From positions 620,001 through 684,000 of the forward strand of contig JAAVTG010000531.1 of assembly GCA_011947345.1 (NCBI GenBank): DNA of 64,000 nt, given 5' to 3'. Every line of letters starts with the position of its first letter. The stretch's first letter is position 1. The translations under genes and the position numbers were made by a program. This stretch comes from Phytophthora quininea (taxonomy: Eukaryota; Oomycota; Peronosporomycetes; Peronosporales; Peronosporaceae). Of this stretch, positions 1 to 9,993 are shown piece by piece. The notes beneath the pieces were generated by a model, which was not told the origin of the DNA, ran no database searches, and worked only from the letters and a program-made list of their open reading frames with translations.

Positions 1-388
1 TATTTTTTGCTTCACAACTTCCTACATTTTGTTTTGCTTCTACACAATCAATCAAAGAATGCGGTGAGCTGCTCCTGTTCTTCGCCATTATTCTCACCAG
101 TGCCACTTGGCTTCGCATCATCTACCGGTAGTAGCAGCGGGTGACATGCAGCTAAGCGTCCACACAGAAATCTCTCCTAGTAACAGCACGAAAGCCATTC
201 CGCACATGGACATCATTTCAGCCACTCAAAACGTTTCAGACCTTTTTGCGTTGTGGAGCGATCTGAACCAATCATGTCCAACCATGTGAAAGGCTGTTGG
301 TGCTCTTGACGCACTCGTTGATTTCCTGGGGAGCTGTCGCCGTCGCTTCTTGTCAGTCGATCCGCGCGGGTACCAGTACTGCATCGCC
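1..388. other. Left edge and NOG1 upstream region
   Basis: No gene is supported here. A 60-residue open frame at 107-289 on the plus strand has no recognisable domain. The stretch presumably holds the promoter and 5' leader of the NOG1 gene that begins at 389. Confidence 0.5.
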
Positions 389-2386
389 ATGGTGGTGTAC
401 AACTTTAAGAAGATCCAGACGGTGCCGTCCGCCTCGGACTTCATCGACATCGTGCTGACGCGCACGCAGCGCAAGACGCCGACGGTCATCCACCCGACCT
501 ACGCCATCTCGCGCATCCGCGCCTTTTACATGCGCAAGGTCAAGTTCACGCAGCAGACGTGCCAGGAGAAGCTCAGCCAGATCATCGACGACTTCCCCAG
601 GCTGGACGACCTCCACCCGTTCTACGCCGACCTCATCAACATCCTGTACGACCGCGACCACTACAAGCTGGCGCTCGGACAGGTCAACACGGCGCGCGCC
701 TTGATCGACAACATCGCCAAGGACTATGTGCGCATGATCAAGTACGGAGACTCGCTCTACCGCTGCAAGCAGCTCAAGCGCGCGGCGCTGGGCCGCATGT
801 GCACGCTGCTCAAGAAGCAAAAGGCCTCGCTCGAGTACCTGGAGGAAGTGCGCAAGCATTTGTCGCGTTTGCCGTCCATCGACCCCAACACGCGCACGCT
901 GCTGGTCACGGGCTTCCCCAATGTAGGCAAGTCAAGCTTCATGAACAAGGTGACCAGAGCCGACGTGGACGTGCAGCCGTACGCTTTCACGACTAAGGCG
1001 CTGTACGTGGGTCACTTGGACTACAAGTACCTGCGTTGGCAGGTGATCGATACGCCCGGTATTCTGGACCACGCGCTGGAAGACCGCAACACGATCGAAA
1101 TGCAGGCCGTGACGGCGCTAGCCCACTTGCAGGCGTCTATTCTGTTCTTCATGGACATCTCGGAGCAGTGCGGCTTCACGATCGAGCAGCAGTTGAGTCT
1201 GTTCGGCAACATCCGTCCGCTGTTCGCGAACAAGCCGCTCGTGCTGGTGGCCAACAAGATCGATCAGATGCGCTTCGAGCAGCTCTCGCAGCCGCACCAG
1301 CAGATGATCAACGAGGCCGTGGACGAGACCAAGGCCAAATTCTTCACCATGTCGAACCACTCAGAGGAGAACGTGATGGATGTCAGGAACTACGCGTGTG
1401 ACGAGCTGCTGGCGCACCGTGTCAACTCGAAAGTGAAGGGCAACAAGGTAGCGGATGTGCTCAACCGTCTGAGTGTTGCGATGCCCGTGGCTCGCGACGA
1501 CGTGCAGCGCGAGATTTCTATCCCCGAGAGTGTTATTGCTGCTCGCGAGAACCCCGCTGCTGCTGGTGCTCCGCGTGTGCTGCTGAAGGATAAGATGAAC
1601 GCAAACGGCGGCGCTGGCGTGTACTCGTTCAACTTCAAGGAGCACTACAAGGGTATGCTGCGCAACGACGACTGGACGCAGGACGCGATCCCGGAGATCT
1701 GGAACGGCAAGAACATTGCTGACTTTGTGGACCCGGAAATCCTGAAGCGTCTGGAAGCTCTGGAGCAGGAAGAGGACGAGGCTATGAACAACAACGCGCC
1801 AATGGACGAGGACGAGGAGATGAGCGACCTTGACGACGAGCAGAAGGACAAACTCTCTCGTATCCGCGAGAAGAAGGCTGTTATTGTGGCGGAGCACCGT
1901 CAGAACAAGAACAGAAATCACTCGACCGTGTCCCGCAAGGTGCGCGCGAAGCTTCGCACCCTTACGGAGACTAAGAAGGAGCTGGAGGCTCTGGGAGTCG
2001 ACACTAGCCACATGAAGCACGCCGAGAGCGTTGTGGCGAAGAGGAAGGCTAACGATGAGAGCCGAGGCCGCAAGCGCGACCGCGACGATATGGATGTGGA
2101 CATGGAGGACGCGACCGAGAGCTCGGACTTCCGCGTGCGCGCTCGCGCTAAGTCGGCAATTCGCTCCAAGTCTCGCAACCGCTCGCAGTCTCTGGTCACT
2201 CCTCGCGACCAGTCTGGTTTCGGCTCCGAAGCCGCCATGGCCGAGGCCAAGCGCGCCACTCGACTCTCGCAGCGTAAGCCCAACAAAATGGCCCGCGCCG
2301 GCGAAGCCGACAGATTATCAGTTCCGAAGCTCGCGAAGTGGCAGAATTCGGGCAAGCGTGGCGTTGGCAACACGCGGTCCCGTTAA
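389..2386 (+). CDS. NOG1: Nucleolar GTP-binding protein 1 (NOG1)
   Basis: This is a GTPase of the OBG family needed for maturation of pre-60S ribosomal subunits in the nucleolus (known of the family). The 665-residue protein opens with the NOG1 N-terminal signature (YNFKKI, then [10 protein letters not shown] and [10 protein letters not shown]). The GTPase motifs are in order: P-loop GFPNVGKSS at about residues 175-183, DTPG at 221-224 and NKID at 289-292. The C-terminal third is acidic and then very basic, as expected of a nucleolar protein. The frame stays open upstream to a TTG at 350, but the ATG at 389 in context gccATGg gives the canonical N-terminus and is chosen as start. The reading frame is intact, one of few here without an indel. 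No intron is needed. Confidence 0.95.
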   Translation: MVVYNFKKIQTVPSASDFIDIVLTRTQRKTPTVIHPTYAISRIRAFYMRKVKFTQQTCQEKLSQIIDDFPRLDDLHPFYADLINILYDRDHYKLALGQVNTARALIDNIAKDYVRMIKYGDSLYRCKQLKRAALGRMCTLLKKQKASLEYLEEVRKHLSRLPSIDPNTRTLLVTGFPNVGKSSFMNKVTRADVDVQPYAFTTKALYVGHLDYKYLRWQVIDTPGILDHALEDRNTIEMQAVTALAHLQASILFFMDISEQCGFTIEQQLSLFGNIRPLFANKPLVLVANKIDQMRFEQLSQPHQQMINEAVDETKAKFFTMSNHSEENVMDVRNYACDELLAHRVNSKVKGNKVADVLNRLSVAMPVARDDVQREISIPESVIAARENPAAAGAPRVLLKDKMNANGGAGVYSFNFKEHYKGMLRNDDWTQDAIPEIWNGKNIADFVDPEILKRLEALEQEEDEAMNNNAPMDEDEEMSDLDDEQKDKLSRIREKKAVIVAEHRQNKNRNHSTVSRKVRAKLRTLTETKKELEALGVDTSHMKHAESVVAKRKANDESRGRKRDRDDMDVDMEDATESSDFRVRARAKSAIRSKSRNRSQSLVTPRDQSGFGSEAAMAEAKRATRLSQRKPNKMARAGEADRLSVPKLAKWQNSGKRGVGNTRSR

Positions 2387-3037
2387 GCGTAGACGTAGGT
2401 TGCGTTTGCTGTCGGCTTTCGCTAGATGGTGGTGGGGACTTGGAGGCGATGCATCCGTCTCTGGTACTTTGTATTTCGCCGTGCTCTTTTCTAATACAAC
2501 TGCTTTACTAGACATACTTGAATAGCGTCAATAGGAGCAGACAGCCAAGTGGAGTTCATGAGAGAGGTGTTAATGAAACATGTCGATGGCGTTAGTGAAG
2601 AGGACACCACTCAGCGCGCGGGAAGTACATGCAGCCGAGTGTTGGTCATCTTCCTCCCGATTCATGCCGTGCTCGTGCTCACTTGCCTTTCATCACCACG
2701 AAGACGCACATCTTTTCCGGGGACATCTCCGCCACTTAAGTCCGTTAATTTCGTGCTAGAACGGCATCTTCTCCTTCTCAGTATCGTCGTCGTCATTGCC
2801 GCCTCGGTCGCTGCCGTCACTATCTCCGTATGCAAACTGAAACTCTTCGGCATTGTTGCCGGAGACTGCACCTTGAACGAGCTGGTCAACAAGATGTACC
2901 AGGGGTGCTCTCATAGCCGCACCAAATGAGTGACCAGGCCGTCAACGGAGACTACGGTCGAAGGCATTCAGGACGTGAACTCATCCGGGAGTGCAATTAT
3001 TACATCTGTGTTAATTGTCGTCTACTGTGTTGGCAGT
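2387..3037. other. Intergenic region between NOG1 and anoctamin A
   Basis: These are convergent 3' flanks. A 126-residue plus-strand frame (2549-2929) contains one hydrophobic stretch but has no recognisable family. I do not support a gene here. Confidence 0.4.
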
Positions 3038-5850
3038 CTAAGCATTGTCTTCGCTATCACCAGGAATCTCAGCTTCCCTCAACTCGTTGTCTTGCGCGTG
3101 CACGCTGATCTCCAGTTGCGACGCACTGCGTTTGTCGTCCCACTGATCGTTAGGGTAAATGGTCAGGTCCAAGGCTTCCGAGACTTCGCTGAGATGCGAT
3201 ACATCGCCCTCCGACAGATTCTTGAACACTACATCGACAATGTGGTCATAGCGTTCAAGCAGCAGGCTAACGACGTGAGGTACGTCCGGAACGACGCACT
3301 CAACGAGCAACGAAATGGCCAGGCCCACTTGCCAAGCGACAACAAAGGAGAAAGCCTTGACAGTGCCACTTGTACCATCATACAGATCCGACGTCCAGAG
3401 GATGAGCGCAGCATTTGTGCCAACAGTCATGTACGTCATGAAGCGCATGATGTAAAACCACACTCCAATATCTTTGGCAGGCTTGGGAATGGTCGACGAC
3501 ACGCCCACACAAGCTTGTTCGCGTCGACGTGAATTTCGACGACATTGTTGACCAGTGCAAGCAGTGGCGTGAGAGGGAACGCCACCACGAACAGGCTGTG
3601 GAACCCGTACTGGATGGCGAGCTCATTAAAATCCTCGAAGGCCTCAGATTGTTCGTATGGCAAGAGTTTCGCTTGGGCTTCGACGTAATTGTGGCGGGCT
3701 GACTTGTCCTCCTTTTTCATCGTGCTGGCTTCAGCGTACAGTTGGAAGCGATATTTGAGATATGGGATCACCACCTCGGTTGTATTGCCCACCACGATAC
3801 GAACCAGGAACAGCACAAGTAGTTGATCACGGAGCTCCTTCATACAGTTGTCACCATACAGACAAGATCCTTCGGCTGATCGTTTGAAAAACGCAATGTA
3901 GAAAAACGACGCGAACGAGTTGCAGAACTGAAACAGGAACACCTTAATGGCGAGGTAGTTCTCGTATTCAGCGTCCGTGCGGTGGTTCTCGTGGTCGTTC
4001 AACTTCTGTGCCACCAGTCGATACACCATGTTAAGAATTAAAATCTGGATAGCGTTCGCCACAGTCACACACAGGGTTAAGGGCGTTCGGTACTTGATGT
4101 CAATGTTCCTCTGTGCCAAGCTGTCGCTGTTGTTGATCCAGTGCTTTAACACGAATAAACCAAACAGCGCCACGATAACAATCCCAACCATGACGGTCAC
4201 GATCGTCACCGACGCGACAAACCAGCGGTGGCGCTTGGAGCGATTCTCATAAGTCAGTTCTTCGGCGTCAGTAACTGGGTGATAACTTTTGGTTCCCCGG
4301 AACTGCGGACGGTACCGAATGACTTCATTCAATCCATGAAGCCCCCACAACGAGCCAAGTAGTCCATTCTTCCGTCGCCACATTTCCGAAAATGCCGACG
4401 ACCAAATCACCACGAGGATCGCGAACGCAACCAGAAAGTACCCTCGCTTATTGGTGTTCTCGCTTCCATTCCGTATCTCGACAAAGATGAACGTGATGAT
4501 CCCCGCAATTGACGGGAAAATCAGCATCTTCGTGTAGAACTCGAGCCACGCGAAGTAAAGAGCAATCTTCTCCCCGAAGTAGAAGCGGATCTTCTGCAGT
4601 GGCTGATACACCATCTTGTAGTTCATGGCCCATGTGGCGCATAGCTCCTTGATCGCAGCTTTATCGTGGAGTGCAAACATTTGGCCATTCAGATACCCCG
4701 CACTCTCCAAAGCGTATAGATTCAGGTGCCGCTCTACTACACTTGACGCAAGTCGAATGCGATCCTTCTGCGTGAAAAGAGTTTGCTCCTTCTTCCCACC
4801 CCACTCCACAGGATAGCGGCGAAAGTAGGGCTGGTACTCTGGTTCGTGACGGTAGTCAGCAAACGGAGCAAAGTACGTCATGGGATCGTGTTGAAGCCAA
4901 AACACCGACGACCAGAAACGACGCCAACCGCTCTGGCTGTAGTTGTCATCGTCCGAGAACATGCCGTCAGCTTCTTCTCGGTGTCCCCATTGCTTCAGAC
5001 GCTTGTGAATTTCTGGATGAAACTCGGCGCCGCGTGAGATGAGTGTTGGGTCCATTTCAGGCACATCCAACGAGTCGCCAGCTGTGCCACGTTTTGCTCG
5101 CAACAGATCCATCGACTTTTGCCATCCTTCAGCGCCGACTTCACGTTGGAGATCGAGGATTTTCTGTGCGTGGAGCATGGAGTCAAACGGCTTGTTACTC
5201 AACTGCAATCGGTAATTGGTGCGATCAGCTTCAACTCGAAGATCGTCATTTTCCGACTTCAACGTCATGATAATTTCATCTCCGTCGCAGCTAACGAACA
5301 TGCGGGTAGTAAGTCCACAAGCGAGTTGAACTCGACGTGAAATCGCCGTCGCTACCAACTCACAGAAACACCGTTCGGTTGTAGGCCCCGAAGACCCAAC
5401 AAACTGCTCATACTCGGCCTCGAGTAGCTCGCGTTCAATCTTCAAACGGCTCAAACTCTCCGTTCCACCGTTCTTAACCCGTACTGCATCAACCATATCG
5501 TTTCCAGACTCGTCCAGAAAACAGCGTGGCGTCCGAAGCACACGCTGGAACAAATTACGGGAGCGTTTTGCTTCCTTACCGAGCAGAAGTTTCACAAATT
5601 GTTCACACGTGAAGTCTTCGCGCTTTCTTACCTCGCCTCCTTCTCTCCGCGGGAAGATCATCACGAGATCACTGTCGTACATGGCATTTTCGTAGGCTTT
5701 CGACACTGCGCCGTACTTGTAGAAGATGGACGCCGACTTTTGTTTCTGCGTAAAATCGAGCTGGATAGCATCGTCATTACCAGGAGATGGGATGGAGCCG
5801 AACGAGTCATGAGGCGTAGAAGTCCCGGAATTGCTGACGTTTCCAGCCAT
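3038..5850 (-). CDS. Anoctamin/TMEM16-family membrane protein, copy A (frameshifted)
   Basis: Members of the TMEM16 family are Ca2+-activated chloride channels and/or phospholipid scramblases in plasma or internal membranes. The protein has a long soluble N-terminal half and then about ten hydrophobic segments. Family-like stretches include ALYFAWLEFYTK, WSSAFSEMWRRKNG and FHSLFVVAFPLTPLLAL followed by NNVVEIHVDA, the region carrying acidic Ca2+-site residues. The frame opens at ATG 5850. A GGG at 3485-3487 (CCC on the coding strand) lacks one base, so the frame jumps from RRPFP to KPAKDIGVWF; the paralog at 9994-12711 reads straight through this point. With the jump the product is about 937 residues, close to the paralog. 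The break is probably a sequence error, though a recent mutation is possible. The next gene upstream on the same strand is the DPF-motif gene. Confidence 0.85.
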
Positions 5851-6120
5851 TCCTCGGCCTGCTCGATTTGGCCACCTGCGCTGTCAGCTCCTCCGGACGT
5901 GAATTGAAGAATGCGGTTATCTGCGTGCTGTTGGTCTCCTAGAAATGCGTGGCATTTGCATTGTCCCATCAAGTAGAAATAGTGATTGTACGTTGAGGTG
6001 CGCCAGTGCAAAATTGGCGATGGTATTGCTATTTCCGCAACCGACCGTATATATGCCGCCAGCTCCGTGAGGAATCACAAACCTTTGTTCTCTCATTCGT
6101 ATCTTCGATCTTATTTATCC

Positions 6121-9100
6121 TCACCATTCGTTCAGCATATCACTGTTATGAGCACCGATGTCAACCGTCCAAATCGTGTCGGCTTTCACCAGCTTTGACA
6201 GAGCACTTCTATCAGTTTTGCCCGCTAGTGGTAGTTTGCTTGGATACGCCAGGATGCGGATTTGAGAGGGGGCCACGTGAGCCACTTCCTCAACATCGTA
6301 CAAGAACATGGCGCATTTCCACTTTACCTCATCCAGACCACCGCTGATTGTGTCCAGATTCAGCTCCATCTTGCGAACTTCCTCCCCAGATTGGCCCTCT
6401 CGTCTCAGACTTACGAGTCGAGTTTTATGCCGCGAGCTCGCAAACGAAAAGCGGTCCTGGAATTTCTTCATCAGGCCGCTTCCACTTGGAGCATTTGACC
6501 GTCGACTGTCATTCGACCCCCTACTGTTTCGCTATCGCTTCCGCTGCTGTGACCGGTATGATCGCTTCCTTCTGACCCTCTGTCATCGCCACTGCGATGG
6601 CCGTTCAAACTGTCGTCATGGCTGGTAGCAAATGGAAAGCGAGCCGATTTCTGGACTGAAGCACCCGTCGGAGTGTCAGCCCCAGCATGCTCTCCCTTGC
6701 TGTCGTTGCCACTGCTAGGGCCATGGGCAATCCCACCCCGAGATAATAAATGTCGCGTCGTAGAAAATAATGACCCACCACGCGAGTTTGCCTGTTGCTG
6801 GGCAGCTTGTTCCGCAATTTTCGCCTTTGCTGACAACGCAGCCTCTTTGGCAATCCGCATCATCGCATCGTTCACCGAGTTTTCGAAAAGTGCGTCTTGT
6901 AGCTCCTTCAGCGATGCACGCATTCGATCTCCATCGCCAGAAGCCGTGATTTCCACGTACATTTGATGCCTCTCAGATCCGTGGGTGAAGATACCATTTT
7001 GGCGTGCGGCCTCTTGGGTTTTCTCTGACAGCACATACTTCAAATATTTCGATGCACGTGGCGTGGTATCGCCCAAAGCACGCTCACCGTTATCATTTCG
7101 CTGTGTTGACGACGACTGAGAACTCGACGAGGAGCGATTGCCTGCTGCTGCTACGATGGAAATGTACTCATCCCACATATTACGAAATACTTCCTGGACG
7201 AAATCTGTTGAAGAGTCCAAACCAATATCCGTAGGCTTGTCATCTAATGGACTCTGAGACTGCGGATCGGGGTTTGATGGCAACGGATCCACCGCAAATG
7301 CATCGCTGAAGAAAGCTGAAAGTTCATCCTTTGATAAAGCAGGACACGCAATAGATGATGAAACAACTGGGGCTGGTACAGGAGAGCTAGCAGCAGGTGT
7401 GAAATCGCCAAAATCATCATCGTCTTCCACAAAGGCGCTCGGGTCAGTTTGTTGAAAATCAGCGAACCCATCTTCTTCTTGCGCTGAACTTTGAGGGAAA
7501 TCTCCAAAGTCGTCGAATTCAGCGTTATCGTTTGCTTCGTCACTCTGCGCAAAGTCGGCAAACTCGTCGTTAGAAGCAGTATTGTTTGATGTGGACGTGG
7601 CCGCATTGAAGTCACCGAAGTCACCATCATCTTCAATCGGCAACGCTGAGGCTGCAGTCGGAGCTGGAAAAGAGCCCCACGCCGAAATGCTCGGCGGATC
7701 AATGACGCTCTGCACAGATGGAGCTTCTTTAGAACCACCAAAACCGCCAAAGTCATCATCGGAACCACAAATCTCTTGACTCGCCTCCTCATCAGTTCCA
7801 TCAATTGACTTCGCCGACACGGTAGCTGGACTGTCAATAGTAGATTTGATGGAAGTGCCAGAAGTATTTTCTTCGCTCAAAACGGGTGATGCGAGTGGAG
7901 CAATAAATGATCTCGTGTCTTCGTGTACAGTCTCCACAGTTTCCTCAGGTGTCCGTGCGATCTCTTCGGACATCGCTGGAAAACCATTTTCGTCATCGTC
8001 CTGGAGTTTATGAACCTCATCGTCTTCTGGGAAACGATTGGGTTTGCTGAACCACTGAATGAATCCGGGGATACCCTTTCAGGGGGAATGATTCCACCAC
8101 CGCAACAGGAACTTCAGAAGCCCCATCCTCAACCTCGGCCTCAGCCATATCGTTAGCCTCGATTGACTCCTCTTCGTTCCATGCTGCCGTGAAGCTAAAC
8201 TCAGCGTTTCCATCATCGGCACTATTCACAAAATCGTGGGGGCTAGTAGGATGCTCCTCCTCACCGGTATCCTCACCATCAATTATGTGAGAGCCTTCAC
8301 GGCTAGTGTTTACATCTTCTTGTGCATTCGATTGCTCAGCTGTGCTCCAAGCAGCTAGAGCGTCAGCTAAGGGTACTTGCTCAAATGACAATCCTGCTTC
8401 TTCGAACGGGTCAGCCTCTTCAGTATCTTCAGTATGAGGAGTAACCCCCATAAAGCTACCTGCCATGGTAAATGAATTTCGAAGTGAAGCTGGAGCTGAT
8501 GAAGGCGATGGCGTTGCACTTGTGGACGCGTTGATGGGGGTCGTAGCCGCACTGGAATAAGCCCCGAAAGAAGCAAACTTGGAATCCTTTACCGCACCTG
8601 TCACGGCCCCGACGCTCACAAAAGACGAGCTGAGCGAACCAAATGAACGCGTCGTGCGCTCAGCAAAAGGATCACGTGGCGACGCGTTGCTTCCCCAGTA
8701 GCAGGGCTTGCAGGGAAAGAAGGCGGCTTATTCGCATCGTGCAGCGAAGCAAACGACCCACGAAGGGACCCAGGAGCTGACGAAGGTGACACAGAAAGTG
8801 GAGGCTCCGCCGAAAGTGACAACAAGTCATCCTCACCAAACATGACCGCGCCCGAACTCGATCCGCTGGCATCGTTACTAATTCCAAAGAACGGATCACT
8901 TGGCATCGTCTTGACCGGTGAGAACGACAGTAAATCCCCTGTAGCAGCCTCGATAGGACTCGTCGACGGCACCGACGTCGCTGTCGTTTCTGAAGATGGT
9001 GGGGGCGGCAACACAAACCCACTAGCACTGGAACTCCTGCGCCTCTCGCCTCCAACATTCTCTGTTTGAGCTGCTTCTTGGCTTGAACTTCCCCATACTA

Positions 9101-9478
9101 AATCCAAGATCGCCGATCTGGCTGACGCCCCAGAGTCATCTTGGTTCTTGTCCTCTCCATCGTCTGCGGCCGCCCCCAGTCTCTTTGTAATGTCTTCGAA
9201 CGGGTCAGTGTCGCTACTGAGCGTCATCAGTAGTGGAGGGTCGTAGCCGGCGGCATCAGCGGAGAGAACGACATGAGCGAAGTGGTGGCTCCTTCCTGGG
9301 TGCTGGAGGCTGATACAGAATCGCTGAAGTCCGTCGAGCCGTACACGTCGGCGTAGGGGTCCGACGTGCACTCCGCCGCCTCGAACGAGCCAAACTCATC
9401 GTCTGTGTCGTCGCCCGCGCCGTTGTGGGCGTCTGCAGCGACGGAGAAGCTGCTGGGAAGGCCGTCAGACGCCGCCAT
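6121..9478 (-). CDS. Large acidic DPF/FGDF-motif protein, possible clathrin-adaptor accessory factor (multiple frameshifts)
   Basis: This is one long gene read through several frames, about 1,100 residues. Segments are 9478 to about 9230, about 9225 to 8680, about 8680 to 8060, about 8060 to 6520, and about 6520 to 6121. The sequence is low-complexity and acidic, with repeated DPF (TDPFEDI, PRDPFAE, ADPFEEA) and DFGDF/DEFADF/DDFGGF motifs. These resemble short ligands for AP-2 and gamma-ear domains in endocytic and trans-Golgi accessory proteins such as aftiphilin. A helical region (FENSVNDAMMRIAKEAALSA) and a more ordered C-terminus ending IGAHNSDMLNEW follow. Joins fit one-base changes, for example a missing base in the C5 run at 6517-6521. 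Family membership is inferred from motifs only, so a different trafficking or scaffolding protein is possible. It shares a divergent upstream region with anoctamin B. Confidence 0.55.
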
Positions 9479-9993
9479 TGGAACTGCCCGTACGTGGCTC
9501 TCTTTCGCACTTTACCGAATGCAAATTTTACCCTGCCTATGATGGATACAAAATGCTCAATTTATATCGAAGGGTTCGAACTACGGCTCAATCAACGCAT
9601 CTTCGAGTGGTGAGTCTTCATCGTCCATACGAACGACGGCACAACGCCTTTCGAGGCTTTCGAGAGCTCGCTGCGCTTGTACCCTGACGTGTCTCGTCGT
9701 AGCAAGTTCACTCCGGACTTTTTCACAAAAGTCCATTTGGCCAATGTCCATCTTTCCACATGCATCACTTCCTGTGTTTCCACACGACATGTCCTAGATG
9801 TGGACTAGTAGATTTCCGATCAGCCAGCATCGACTAACACCCTCATCAACATCCATCGCTTTCTCTCTGCAGTCTCATGTGCATCCTTTTTCAACGTTGC
9901 ATTGTACAGGCGGTTGGGGCTCACGTCCCGCACCGTGTGTCACTTTGCGATTTGCAGTGCCGAGCTCAAGTCTATCCGTCTTGCCGGACCACA
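9479..9993. promoter_or_regulatory. Divergent intergenic region between the DPF-motif gene and anoctamin B
   Basis: 515 bp lie between two divergent start codons (9478 minus, 9994 plus), so both promoters must be here. No gene is supported. The plus-strand frame extends upstream of 9994 but has no domain sequence. I could not pick an unambiguous initiator. Confidence 0.5.

Noticed and set aside
350..388. Upstream extension of NOG1 from a TTG
   Set aside because: The frame is open but begins with TTG; the ATG at 389 gives the canonical NOG1 N-terminus.
2549..2929. 126-residue plus-strand frame with a hydrophobic stretch
   Set aside because: No recognisable domain, no conserved context, and comparable frames occur on the other strand.
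9570..9595. GGTTCGAA-containing sequence as a tRNA B box
   Set aside because: No A box, acceptor stem or cloverleaf could be found around it.
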